From: Lentinus brumalis
Lineage: Eukaryota; Basidiomycota; Agaricomycetes; Polyporales; Polyporaceae
Reading direction: 5' to 3'
NCBI GenBank assembly: GCA_001792895.1
Contig: MARA01000045.1
Coordinates: forward strand, 238,774 to 302,773
DNA: 64,000 nucleotides
Shown: positions 12,747-23,920 of the stretch, one piece after another
How the letters are laid out: each line of letters starts with the position of its first letter
Position numbering within the stretch: the first letter of the stretch is position 1
Position numbers and translations under genes: made by a program
Notes under the pieces: generated by a model
Seen by the model: the letters and a program-made list of their open reading frames with translations, nothing else
Told to the model about the DNA's origin: nothing
The model's database searches: none

Positions 12747-13893
12747 ATGGGTGAGGAATTTGGCGACTGTGTTCCGGTTGTCGCTCAATACTTACTGACA
12801 TATACTTGTGTATGGCAAGCATCAACCGCCGCAACTACTGACAAGAAGCTCGTCCTGCAGTACGAGCCAGACATCAGTACATATATCTCGCCTCCTTCGG
12901 CGAGTGAACCTGTGAAACTGGAGTTCGTTCGCCTATTTGATTCCTGTCCCCCACCCGCCCCGGATGTCAACTACGCATTCACTTTGCGAGATGGCAAAGA
13001 GATACCAACCAGAAACGAACGGCGGCGAGTCTTCCGTGCCGCCCTCAGTAGCTGGAATTGCTCGGGAACCATTGTTGACGTGGTCTGCAAGGTGGCACGG
13101 GGCAGATTCGGGGTGGATCTTCTGATGGCGGAAGCGGATCTGTACCAGGGCGCACTCAAAGAGCTGCAGTGCCTAGTTGTTCCCCATTCATCGGACTCGC
13201 CGCCGGGAAGACGAAGGAGGGAGTACTCGTTGGCGTCATGGTGCTGCAGTACAGCGGAGTATCACTTCAAAAACACCGCCTCAAGGAATATGGCGTAGTG
13301 ATCAGGTTCGTTCTGTGGTCTTATGCATTCAACATAGTACTCATATTGGCCTTGAATTCAGGAAGACTATCCTGTATGCCATCATTCAGGTTCACGAGCG
13401 TGGAATCTATCACCATCAATTTGAACCGGAACACATCCTATACGACAAGGCCAGCCGACGAGTTATACTGATCGACTTCGCCGCTGCCATTTCGCACCAG
13501 TGCTCGTACCCGGGGACCATGCAACTTCCGGTTGAGTTCTACGAGCGCGGATATTCCAAGCGAGATTGCGACTGTGAGGAGCTCATCATGGCAACCGAGA
13601 AGCTGGAGGCATGGTCTCCCCGTGAGTGCTACAGAGATAGTGGAACTTATAGGAAGTACTCATCTCATGGTCGGATCACGACAGTGACATGGGCTGGACG
13701 CATGATCAGGGCGCAAGATCTCAAATCCACCCTCGAATGCCTCGTTGAGGAAGCATCAAAGGGGCGCTCCGATGCTGAATGGCGTGCAAGGCTCGAGCGT
13801 GAGGCTAAGCGGGTCTTGACAGATTTCGGGGACTGGCTGAGATCTAGAACGGACCGGTATGAGGCTGGTGTCGCGCTGATAGATGATCTTTGA
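12747..13893 (+). CDS. Kinase-like protein K6, frame break at a C run, HxD lost
   Basis: The proposed exons are 12747-12750, 12820-13305, 13362-13621 and 13685-13893. The first intron is 69 nt with a CTGAC branch-like site and the third is 63 nt; both can also be read through in frame. The N-lobe has VVCKVA and a MAEADLY helix. The frame breaks at CCCC (13182-13185). One extra C restores VVP followed by FIGLAAGKT and gives 319 aa with all downstream phases correct. The catalytic loop reads HHQFEPEH, so the aspartate is glutamine, and DFG reads DFA. It is thus a predicted pseudokinase whatever the status of the frameshift. The exact +1 repair at a C run suggests a possible sequencing error. 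Confidence 0.65.
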
Positions 13894-14059
13894 CCTCTGC
13901 TAGAGCGATTGTGTATGAACCTCTCTCCATAGCGCGTGTTGGCTCCCTCGGTAGACTATAAAGAATCATGCAGAACCTGTAACGTCATGATCCCTTCGGA
14001 GTTGGTCAGAACACATATGCCGTGCATTGGGGTTGCGTGGAAGGCCTGCTGACGTCGAG

Positions 14060-16075
14060 GAGAACGTCATATAATCGACCATCTGGAACTTGCTCCCTGT
14101 CTCACCTCAAAAGCAGCGACTTGTCGTCCAGAGTGATACGTGGCTATGAGGCGAGGTAGCACAATGAAGCAGCTTCTCCCAGACAGCGCTGGTCTCCTTT
14201 CTCCTCGAGGGTTCCCTCCAGTGTCCGCAGAGACATCGGAAAGCGAGAACGTGTCGGCGAAGGCTGGAGAGGCGTCCGGCAGGCACCGGCGATGACCGTG
14301 CAAGTCGACGTCGTCGGATGTAAGTACGTATCGTAGCGCAGGCTCGCGGTCAGTATGGCGGATGATGGACAGCAGTCATCTGAGACATGAGGAAAGACCG
14401 GAAGGCCAGCGAGCTCTCGGAGACCTTGAGAGTTCCAGTCACGCCGACTCTATACGGCTCCTCCGTGGTGCCACAGCGCCTTCTTGGAAGCTTGCGTTCA
14501 CAGTCATAGTCGAAGCTAGAAGGTCCTCATTGCAGCATTCGGAAACGAGTCGCGACGCAAGTTTTCCCCCGCGATGCGTGGCAGGCAGACTCCGGGAGGA
14601 GCCTGAGAGCTGGCAAGTCAACTAAGTTGTCAATCGCTCAAATAGCCATCTCGCGCATACGACAAAGTGTACGTACCATCCCTCCGAGTGCAGTATTGCC
14701 GTGCTTCTGCTTGCACTAACTGATACACCTCGTTCGCCGAGCCAAGATTAGGGAAAGAGGCGATTAGAGTCGAGAGTCGAGCCCGAAACGACACGAAGCT
14801 GAGCACCAATCAGGTAGGAACGCATCGGGACATGGATAAGAAGACCGGCATGGCTTAACTGCGACTCGCCAGACTCTCCGACCCGAGCTCGCCCTGGACA
14901 TGTTGCGCGCACAGTGGAATAGGAATGTTAAGATGTACGACCATTGACAAACTGAGACGTGTGAATCAACTGGCAACAATCAAGCCATAAGTACCAGCAC
15001 CTCATCTGTGAAGCGATACAGACCTCAGTACTCGGACGCGCAATACAAGGTGGGGTCGTACTTACCTTCACAACTTCGCGGAAATATACTCCGCCGTCCC
15101 CCGTCCCTCTCCCTCTCCCGCTCGAGTTGCTGATTCGCCCGCCGAACCTCAAGGGTAGCAGCCCATGTCGAGGAGGGCCTGCGTGACCTCTTTCACCTTT
15201 CCGGAGTACGGACAGTCGATCACGACACTCACGTACCTAGCAAAGCGTGAGCGGCAGCTCCGGAACTGCACACGCAGGACGTACCCTCGGACGCGCAAGC
15301 CTTCCTTCATCGCGCGTTTCGTGACTGCCTCCAAGCGCAAGGACTCTGCGACGGTGCAGTTCCGTGAGCCTTCGCGACCGCGTCCATCGCGGCGGTGCGA
15401 ACAGCTACTTATCTCCTCCGTGATAGGGGCCTCAGACGCAGACTGCTCAGAGAGGAGGTCGAGCACAATCTCCAGGACCTTGGATTTTGGGACCAGGACC
15501 GGGCAGTGGAGACCGTTCCGCCGACACATCATCTTCAGCACTTCCGCCGTGCCGGCCATCTGTGCGCGCATCCCATCAGTCTCGCTATACTTCCCCTGCC
15601 TTCCTTTCGCAAGATCCTGCTCGCGCGCACTCCGGCCTCCTCCATCGCTCAAACTGAAAAGGCGGATACTCACCTGAAGGGCTCACTTTGGGCTACCCTA
15701 TGATGATGTCCAGTCCCGCCTCCGCGAGTCGGTTCATAAGCTCTGCCTTCACTACGAGCGTTATCACTGCAGACTCGTTCTGGAGGCCATCGTGGGGGCC
15801 AACTTCGACGATTCTGACTATCCTGACGCGCTCGCGGGCTTCCGTCGCGTAAGTACGCCCGAATCCGGATTGCGGCAAGTACTGGGCGGCATTGAAGAAG
15901 GCGTCGTGCTAACATGGTGAATGCATTAGTGTAGTCGAGACTGCCATGTCATATCTTGATCCTTCAAGGCATCAATGGCGCGAGTGTCGACGTCGGCGTT
16001 GAGATCGAAGATGGGTGCGACGTGGTCATAACTCATGAGGCACGCGCAGGCAAGCGCGCACGCATCTTGCTCTAG
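14060..16075. repeat. Segmental duplication, copy A
   Basis: This ~2 kb segment is paralogous to 17400-19665. Both contain, in the same order, a minus-strand stretch FADxFSxSDxSADT, a diverged non-coding stretch, the shared block with CAATACAAGG/CGATACACGG near 15040/18290, and a degenerate HMG-CoA lyase copy. The block also has a shared upstream part around 15980-16030 and 19570-19610 (gtgtcgacgtcggcgttgag). K7 lies between the two copies. Confidence 0.65.
15060..15915 (-). pseudogene. HMG-CoA lyase pseudogene, copy A
   Basis: Reading the minus strand from the ATG at 15915, an arginine-rich mitochondrial-type leader (MLARRLLQ) is followed in shifted frames by [16 protein letters not shown]. 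This is the N-terminal signature of 3-hydroxy-3-methylglutaryl-CoA lyase, with R replaced by H in GPRDGLQNE. Later pieces are GLHCPVLVPKSK and YVSVVIDCPYSGKV. The segment after [12 protein letters not shown] is missing, and the part with the active-site loop GGLGGCPYS, present in copy B, is deleted: the sequence jumps from the MGCYP region directly to the C-terminal arginine-rich helix near 15150. Frameshifts also occur. The parent enzyme cleaves HMG-CoA to acetoacetate and acetyl-CoA in leucine degradation. This copy cannot encode it. Confidence 0.75.
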
Positions 16076-16187
16076 CGGTGGCACGTGGAGGACCTGATGG
16101 CAGGGCAGCCGTCGATGCTACGCAGGTCCGCTCACTATCCTTGTACTTACATCCAACTTTCAAACTTGACCCCCAGCCTTTCGAGCT

Positions 16188-16993
16188 ATGAGGGTCGTTC
16201 TATTCCCTGACTTCTCCAGAGAATTTGTCGATTTTGGCAACTCGAGCCATGCCACCCTCCCATTCGCACAACTCGAAGAGATTTTTGCCAAACGCGATGG
16301 TGACCTTTCGATCCAACCCCAAGCCGAGGGCAATGACATTATGACGGCGAGGGTTCTTCAGCGTCTTGATAGGCGGAAGAGGCCTCGCGTCCGAGTCTAC
16401 AAAGTGGAGCTCTCCCACAGCCAAGGCCGCCACCTCGCTGTTTGCAAGGTTGCGTCATTCGACGAAGCCTCAAACCTCCTGAAAGAGGCCGCGCTCTACG
16501 ATAATGAGCTCAAGACGCTGCAGGGGACGGTTGTTCCGACAATCAAAGGCTTATTCATGGGATGGCTTGATGGCGAGGAGGCCTATGTACTGGTCCAGGA
16601 GTACTGTGGACCGAAATCAACGAACCTTAGCAGCTTCAAGTGGGTGTCTCCGTAACCTGATGCTTGCCATATGCGCTGACAACTTTACTGCTCGTTAGAG
16701 AGGACGTTCTAGCAGCCGCAATCAAGTTACACGCTGCAGGAGTTGGGATCTACGAGAATCTACTCGCATTGGGACGGCACGTCACACTTGCTGACGGTGC
16801 CGATGGTTCGAGACCTACAATTCGATTTGTCGGTCTTGACAAGGCAGTACCTCATCAATGCGCTTCGGTAGCGGAGGGAATCCCAGAGCCCTTGGACGTG
16901 ATGGCAATCGCGTACAACCAGAGGCCTAAATGCAAAGAGTTGCAGGCCCTCTGTTTGATTCTGGAGGATTGGTACGTTCAGCACCTTGGCTGA
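16188..16993 (+). CDS. Kinase-like protein K7, catalytic loop erased
   Basis: Exons 16188-16639 and 16699-16993 give 248 aa. The N-lobe has AVCKVAS and the glutamate helix KEAALYD, and the hinge region resembles K5 (VLVQEYCGP). Where relatives have HND, the sequence reads GIYENLL, so the catalytic histidine and aspartate are both gone. DFG reads GLD within RFVGLDKA. The protein ends after LEDWYVQHLG without a third exon; a GT donor at 16972 exists, but splicing to the nearest acceptor would create an immediate stop. The frame is otherwise undamaged. It lies between the two copies of the segmental duplication. It is probably a pseudokinase or an early pseudogene. Confidence 0.7.
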
Positions 16994-17399
16994 CTCGTCA
17001 AAATGAAGTACTGATTACTCACACAGAGACCGGATCACCGTGGTACTGTCGTGTTAGGGAATGGGTGATGAACAGCTGAGACATGTAGAGGCGGATCTGG
17101 AGCGAGGGCGACGGCGAACCGGAATTGTAATGGACATATGGATGAGCCTAGTAAGCTTGACTTACGTGATGACGACTTGCGATACACCTTTCCGGAACGA
17201 TGTCTCTGTCAGAGCAGTGAGCATCATTACGATTCACATGTTGTGTTTCCAAGCTCCGACGCGGACAGACCGGCATCGAGTATCTAGACTTCTCGTGCAG
17301 TTTGTGACCAACACTACGTCCGACGCGGTCATTCCAAACCTCCGATGATTGAATGATTGGTACATCACCAGCCCCAATGCTCAAGCGAATCACTTTGAG

Positions 17400-19665
17400 T
17401 ACTGCGGTAAATCGGGGTGGCGAGGGTCCGTCAGGCAGCGAGGCGGACAATGGTACATAGAGACGCCAGCCGTGCAGGCCAGCGTGAGCGGCACCTTGGT
17501 AGCAGAAAGAGGACAGCGTCTCCCAGACGCGCTGGTCTCGGACACGGCAACGCCAGTCTTCTGCCTGGTGTCCGCAGAGATGTCAGAGGACGAGAACATG
17601 TCGGCGAAGACGGTTAAAGGGTCAGATAGGCTCCGTCGCTGAAGGTGCAAGCCGACGTCGTCAAATGTGAATATAACTGCAGGATCGCGGTACGGTAGAT
17701 GTAGACAGTAGTCGCCTGGAACATGATTGGACTTTGGGACGAGATGAAAGTCTGGAAGTCTGGAAGATCGGTGAGCATGAGAGGTTGTCCAGCCAGGCGA
17801 AACTATCAGAAAGCTCGTCCTTGGTGGCGCAGCACCTTCACAGAAGTATGCGTGCAAGAACATCATTTGGTATCAGGGCTCCTCATTGCAGCGATTCTGA
17901 AGAAGCACCGGTAAGTGGTTTCCGAGGAAACCTTCGCGAGCTGAGCTGGAGCTCAAAGAGCTGGGAAGGTGGCTGAGGACATGTATCGCTCAGAAAAACC
18001 ACCTCGCACACATGAGCATCATGAAGTTCACGTACCAGTGCTCCGTGAGGCGACCAGCCGTCAATAGATCCTAGAAGGGATCGATGGTGTTACTGTGCGT
18101 TGCTTGTACCCATGCTATCACCTTCTTCTCCGAGAAAAGCTAACGAGAGAATTGAATTCATGAAGATGCGAAGTTGCGCATAGGAATCTTGTGATATACA
18201 ATGTAGACTGAGCCGCGCGCATGAAACAATGCACTACTGGTCAGCACCTCACCCTGTGAAGCAATGAAGAGCTCAGTACTCGGACGCGCGATACACGGCG
18301 AGGTTGTACTTACCTTCACAACTTCGCAAAAATGTTCTACGCCAAACCCCCCATCCCTCTCCCGCTCAAGCAGCTCCCTCGCCCGCCGAGCCTCAAGCGC
18401 CTTCCCCACACGACTCGAGTTCGTGCGGTTGAGCGCCTTCGAGATCCACGTTACGACCTCCGCGATCGCGTACAGGTTCCCAGGCGTCGCGTATTTGCTC
18501 CCGCTGAGCGCGTACAGAACGTCCTCGGTCGCGACGTTACCCGCCGCCCCGGGAGAGTACGGGCACCCGCCGAGCCCGCCGATGGAGGAGTCGAACGTGC
18601 GGAACCCGTGCTCGAGCGATGTCAGGATGTTCGAGACACAATTAAGATACCCATGCCGTACGTGTCGTGGGTAGTGGTCCTGGGAGGAGTGAGCGATTGT
18701 TATGGCACGAGGACGTGAGGTGCATACCGCGAGTACCGTGTCCCCAAGGCTGACTTCTTAGCATCCGATGTCGAGGATGGCTTGCGTGACCTCCTTGACT
18801 TTGACGAGGTCGACCTTGCAGGAGTACGGACAGTCAATGACGACACTCACGTACCTGCGAAAAGCGTGAGCGGCACCTCCGGAATTGCACACGCTGAACG
18901 TACCCTCGGACGCGCAGGCCTTCGTGACCGCCTCCATGTGCTGCAAGGACTCTGTGAGGATGCAGTTCGTGTTAGCCTTCGCAAACGTGTCCGTCGCATC
19001 GGTAAAGACGGCAATCCCGTCAGCGTAGAATACTTCGGATGCAGGCTGCTCGGAGAGGAGGTCGAGCAGGACCTCGAGACCCTTGAGGTTCGGGACCAGG
19101 ACTGGATAGTGGAGACCCTTCCGCCGCCGCATCGACTTCACCTCTGCTGTACCGACCATCTGCGCACGCATCCCGTCAGTCTCGCTCTGTCCTGCTCCTG
19201 CCCTCCTTCCACAAGATCCGTCGCGCGCGCATCCCGCCCTCCTCCATCGCCCACAGTAAGAACGCGCGTACTCACCTGAGGGACCCACTTCGGGCTGACG
19301 AGACTGCCCGACTCGATGATGTCCAGCGCCGCCTCCGTGAGTCGGTTGATGAGCTCTGCCTTCACTGCTGGCGATATCACCACAGACTCGTTCTGAAGGC
19401 CATCGCGGGGACCAACTTCGACGATCCTAACGCGCTCGCGGGCTTCCGTCGCGTACGCGCGACTCCGGATTGCGGCAAGTACTGAGCGGGACCGAAGAAG
19501 ACGTCGTGCTATGTAGCATGGTGGATGTCGTTGTGTCAAGTCCTGGTCCTTCTTGGCATCAATCGCGCCTGTGTCGACGTCGGCGTTGAGGTCGAAGATG
19601 GATACGACGTGGTCATGAGGCAAGCTGTGGCACGGACCGCAAGCGCGCACCATTCTTGCTCTCGA
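17400..19665. repeat. Segmental duplication, copy B
   Basis: This is the partner of 14060-16075. It is slightly longer because it keeps the part of the HMG-CoA lyase gene (about 18420-18760) that copy A has lost. The homologous order of landmarks shows one duplication event, after which both copies decayed independently. Confidence 0.65.
18300..19519 (-). pseudogene. HMG-CoA lyase pseudogene, copy B
   Basis: The minus strand encodes a leader ([16 protein letters not shown]), the signature [16 protein letters not shown], then [32 protein letters not shown], a short SLGDTVL block, HDTYGMGIL, and the C-terminal active-site region GGLGGCPYSPGA followed by NVATEDVLYAL. These are landmarks of HMG-CoA lyase, including the loop cysteine. 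Lesions seen: the start ATG is out of frame relative to copy A; a TAA at 18758-18760 replaces the tyrosine codon of GCYEVSLGD; the stretch between GDTVL and HDTYG is missing; and a frameshift follows GMGIL. The gene is therefore broken in several independent places. Which genomic parent it came from lies outside the window. Confidence 0.8.
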
Positions 19666-19669
19666 TGAT

Positions 19670-22600
19670 GACCGACGACAACCCGAAAGACCTCGATCCT
19701 CCCGTTGTACGATGGTATGTATATGGGGGATTTCCGGTCCCTTCTTGTGCGGTGCGGTCTGGTGCCAATCTGGTGTGCTCGGTACGTTGAGACGCTACAT
19801 ACAACCTGGGTTCGCTAGCTGACCTCTATCACCTTTCAGCAGGAATCGAATCCTTTTGACCGTAAGGCGGTGTGGTGAATGCGTGGATGTGATCGGTTTC
19901 GTGTCGGCGATGTCTGCGGAGTTGTCTCGGTTTCGGAGTCGTGCTCCAAGGACCAAGGTGCGTGGCCGTGCCGCTATAGCTTCCCAGATTTTGATATGCT
20001 GACAGACTCCCCACGATGCCTCAGCCCACCATACTACCGTACGAAGGGACTACCCTTGTCCCGCAGCCTTTCGACACTGGCGGAAACTCAGTCGATGATT
20101 CATGCCTGACTCGCGTCAGTATAGGAGGGACGACTGGGAGGCATAGGTGCGTCGGTATACCGACCCGTGTAAGTTTTCGCTAACTCATAGCATCTGAACG
20201 GTAGCCCTCCTACATGAGACTGCGATCTTCCCAATCCCGGTCTCCATCTGAGTCGCTCACGAGTGTCACCGCCTTCTTCATCCTTGATACTGGTAGCGGT
20301 GCCTCCGTATCCGCACAACGTTACTGTCAACCTCCGCGATTCCTGCTATAGACACCCCGACCACGTACGTTATTCGGCTACGCACACAGCCGCTACTACC
20401 CATCCTCCTTGGACCCTTACCCGAATCCCCGCGCACTGTCCAACAAGCTGCTGCTGGAGCGGTGATCGTCGTTTCTAAGACTTCCGACTGGTCCTTGATG
20501 ACCGGCCGCGAGGTGGAAGGCAGGAAGATGGTCCAGACGAGCCCGGCTATGTACGCTCAGACAGCTCGCGTTTGTGGCTTCGCATCCCCTGCCACACGCT
20601 TCGCCCGCCTCCTGCAATGCTTCGAGCCGACGCTCAGACCGCACTTGTTCCCTGGTCTTTGTTTGGCTGTTTTACATGGTCTGAGATCAACACACTCCGT
20701 GACGAGACAAACCTCGCTAGCACAGTGTAAGTGCTAGTCAATATTCTATCGGATTCCCAGTATTGATCGTACCTGCAGAGTTCTCGCGTTCTGCTAGATG
20801 TTTTGATGCATCCTTCAGGACTACCTAGGTCGCCTTCGACTAGCCGCAGCATCGAGTCTCGTCGGTTGCTGACGTGGCCTGCGAGTTCGGCGTCGGAGTG
20901 CGTCTGTCAACATTGCACAGTCTGCCGCAGCCTCAAGCCGGACCCGGAGAACATGGTCCTCGAGCGGCGGTGTCTCAGCATATCACTCATCTGGATGCCG
21001 GACAACCCTCGCTCTTGATGCCTCGCCCTTTTGTTCCAACCATCTAGACTGGTAGGGTCTATCCGGGAATCCCAAGCTGCGATGGTCGTCTCCACGGGCT
21101 CCGCCTTAACCGCCTGTGGGTGGAAGTCATCAGCGCCCCCGCTTCCTCCCAACTGTATAACTCCTCCAGAATCCAGCCTGCAGTGCTGACGATCATCACA
21201 AGGCGGCCCGGAGGGGCATCAATCACATCTTCCGGCCTACGGTCCATGTTTGCGATAGAGCGTCGCCGGTTCGCACCTCTGCTAGGAACCTGCCTCATCC
21301 CTTCTTATTCCCGTCGCTACACCATTGCAGCCACACTTCTTGATCGTCATGTCAGTCCTCAACTGGTCGGTAGCGACCTTTCTGCTTAGCCCGCTTCAGC
21401 GGACCGCGTGACTCGAGCCTGGAATAGTCGCACCTTGTTCACGCGGTCCAATATCAACGAGTCCTACAACCGCAGCTCTATCTAGTTTCGGGTTCTCGAA
21501 GGAGGGCTCATGCGCACTGAGCTTGTTGCCATCTGCATGCTTGCCCACAGTCGGACTCGGTGAAGCCGAAGGACGCAAAACCCAGTCTACAAAGAGAGCC
21601 TGCAGAGCCGCCCGGACGTGATATCCGGGCTTCACTGCTGCTACGTCAGGTCACTTCGAGAGGGTGCAAGTCGGTCATCTTGGAAGTTCTTACTCGGAGA
21701 AAAGAGGTGAGTATAGCCCGATTTATGGATCTTTATCATTTACTGAGGTTGTCTTGCTATCAGAACCCTGTTATAGTCGCCGATCACGAAGTCTTCGCGT
21801 CTCGGAAGATCGCTGTCTCCCGGCCTGCGAAGGATGGGAGCGAGCACTTTCTTATCGCGACCGCCACAGCCTACGAGTGATATCTGGGAGAGCAGCTTGC
21901 GTCAACCGATGCAGCCGTCTCTGGCTGGCTTTGGTCGTCGAGAACTCCATCGTGGCTGTGAGGCCGTGTCATCGCAGCGTCGTACGTCTATATTCTCTGG
22001 TCTCAGGTTGTGGCTCACTTGAATTGTCGCCACAGGAGAGGTGGAATTTCGTGGATTCGACGGTACCCGCTCGAAATTGCAATCGAACCAAAGGAACTCA
22101 GGATCTCATGGAGGAATCGCATCAGTCGCCCCCGTGCGAGCTCGCGCTAGACTTCAGGTCTTCAAGAAAGCTGAACGCAGGTGGCATACGCTGGACGACC
22201 ACCCGGTTGTATCGACACCGCTCCTCGACCTCTTCGAACTTCATCTACTGCTTGCCGTGACAGGTTCGCCCTCCGTTATCCGCCGTGTGCGCTGTACTCA
22301 TCTGAGTTGTGCACGAACATGCGCAGCCGAAGCGCGAACGCTGCTTCGATTCGGCGCAGTCTCAACGCGGATCAGTCCTGCGTAAGGCTCATGTTGCGTC
22401 CGCTCTCCACACATACATCGTCGCACTGTATGCGATCTACCACCCGCGGCAGAATACTACTGTGTCCATTGCCACTATGTGTCCTACAGACTACAGTATG
22501 TAAAATCCTGTTGCGCCTGCCGTTACGTACGCGCGGCGGTTGCCGAACCGTGCATTCGCAGATGGCGCGCCTTGTCGAAACGCCCTCAGCAGTCTCGCAT

Positions 22601-22680
22601 ACTGATAAGCCATCATCCCGAGATTGCATGGATTCAACATCCCCACCGCTCCCCACACAGTCTCTCGCAACTTCAACCCA
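19670..22680. other. Intergenic, no supportable gene
   Basis: Many short frames occur without consistent splice links. A single aspartic-protease-like string (ILDTGSGASVS, plus strand near 20287-20319) is noted under rejected observations. The open frame upstream of K8 (22181-22681) lacks motifs. Confidence 0.4.
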
Positions 22681-22681
22681 C

Positions 22682-23920
22682 ATGTGTACCATTCAAGCTC
22701 CAGCGGACTTCGCAGCCCACTGCGGCCGTGGAGCTATACCAGCGAATATAGCCTTCATCTCTCTCTCCGCCTTGACCACTACCGATGAGTTCCCTGTGGA
22801 CTCGATGGTGAAAGTGGTTCAAGTACACCAGAAACACGAAGTTGTCCGGACGAACATGGAGCTCTACTCGGTGGACATCATGTGTACCACTGCAGACCTC
22901 GCGGAGAGAGCGGTTCCTCGCCATATGGACACGTTCAAAGCCATTTGCAAGATCACCGCGGATGAGACCGGGAGGAAGGCTCTCTTGAAAGAGGCCTATA
23001 TACTCGGGGGCAGGCCGGACACGGACTCGGACTCGGACTCGGACTCGGACTCGGACTCGGACACGGACTCGGACTCGGACTCGGACTCGGACTCGGACAC
23101 GGACACGGACTCGGACACGGACTCAGACTCGGAACCCAATCTGAAAGAGCTTCAGGATGACGCTGTTCCGAAGTTGTACGGGTACTTTCAAGAGCCCGCC
23201 GGGGGAAACGACCGGGTGGGCTTGCTCTTGCTTCAGTATGTTGGGCCGCAGTTGCGCAGGCCCTTCAGATGTCTACCCGCGTCATTCAGGTACGTTCGAT
23301 CCCCCGTCGCATATCCTTGAAGTTCAGTGGCTCACTTGATGACTTAGTCTCGAAGCGATAGCGGCGTTACGCGACATCCACCTTGCCGGTTTCGTGCTCC
23401 GCAATTTCCGCGAGAGCAGCATCTTTGTCCGAATGGATGCAGACGGCGAACAAACACCAACGCCAGTCATATACAACTTCGACATCGCAGAACGGCATGT
23501 ATGCAAGGCTCCAGAGTCAGTACTCTGCTCAGGGATTCCGCGACCCCGTCAGGAGGGTATACTTTGTCACGAGATTTACGATACTCTATCTCGAGCGGAT
23601 GTGTGGACGCCTGGTATGTGATCTAAAACCAATCAGGCCACAATCACTGATGTCACTATATTCCAGAACTCATTCTGTTGGACAGAAGGATCAAGGTCAC
23701 CAACGACATTGACAGCCCGCAGTCCTTAGTGGAGTACTATAAACAGCGATCCCAACAGTCCGACCAGCACACCGCTTCTGATGTTGAGTGCGCTGCCAGG
23801 TTAGCTTTCACCAAGTTCAAGGAGTGGCGCAATGAGAGGGACAGGAAGGACCAGATGGCGTTTTCAGTCGAACTGCAGCCTGGCGAATATTGGGATGATT
23901 GGGACATCACTACACTATAG
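22682..23920 (+). CDS. Kinase-like protein K8 with Asp-Ser/Thr repeat, predicted pseudokinase
   Basis: Exons 22682-23289, 23348-23613 and 23667-23920 give 375 aa; exon 2 (266 nt) matches the length of exon 2 in K3. The N-lobe has AICKIT and the helix LLKEAYI. Directly after this helix a hexanucleotide array (23018-23130) encodes about 19 Asp-Ser or Asp-Thr dipeptides before LKELQDDAVPKLYG. In paralogs this place holds a short helix. The catalytic loop reads LRNFRESS instead of HNDFKERN and DFG reads NFD, so catalysis is not expected. The acidic Ser/Thr tract could be a phosphorylation target for casein-type kinases (inference) or a neutral repeat expansion. The frame extends upstream to 22181, but the ATG at 22682 is the best start by comparison. 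Confidence 0.75.
23018..23130 (+). repeat. Hexanucleotide (GGACTC/GGACAC)n array inside K8
   Basis: This is an uninterrupted in-frame tandem hexamer array encoding alternating Asp and Ser/Thr. A fragment with the same hexamer occurs near 11153 outside any gene. Confidence 0.9.

Noticed and set aside
20269..20345. Aspartic-protease-like string ILDTGSGASVS, suggesting a retrotransposon
   Set aside because: It is a single short match followed soon by a stop, with no reverse transcriptase, integrase or terminal repeats around it; too weak to call.
22181..22681. In-frame extension upstream of K8
   Set aside because: It has no similarity to other family N-termini; the ATG at 22682 gives a product in line with paralogs.
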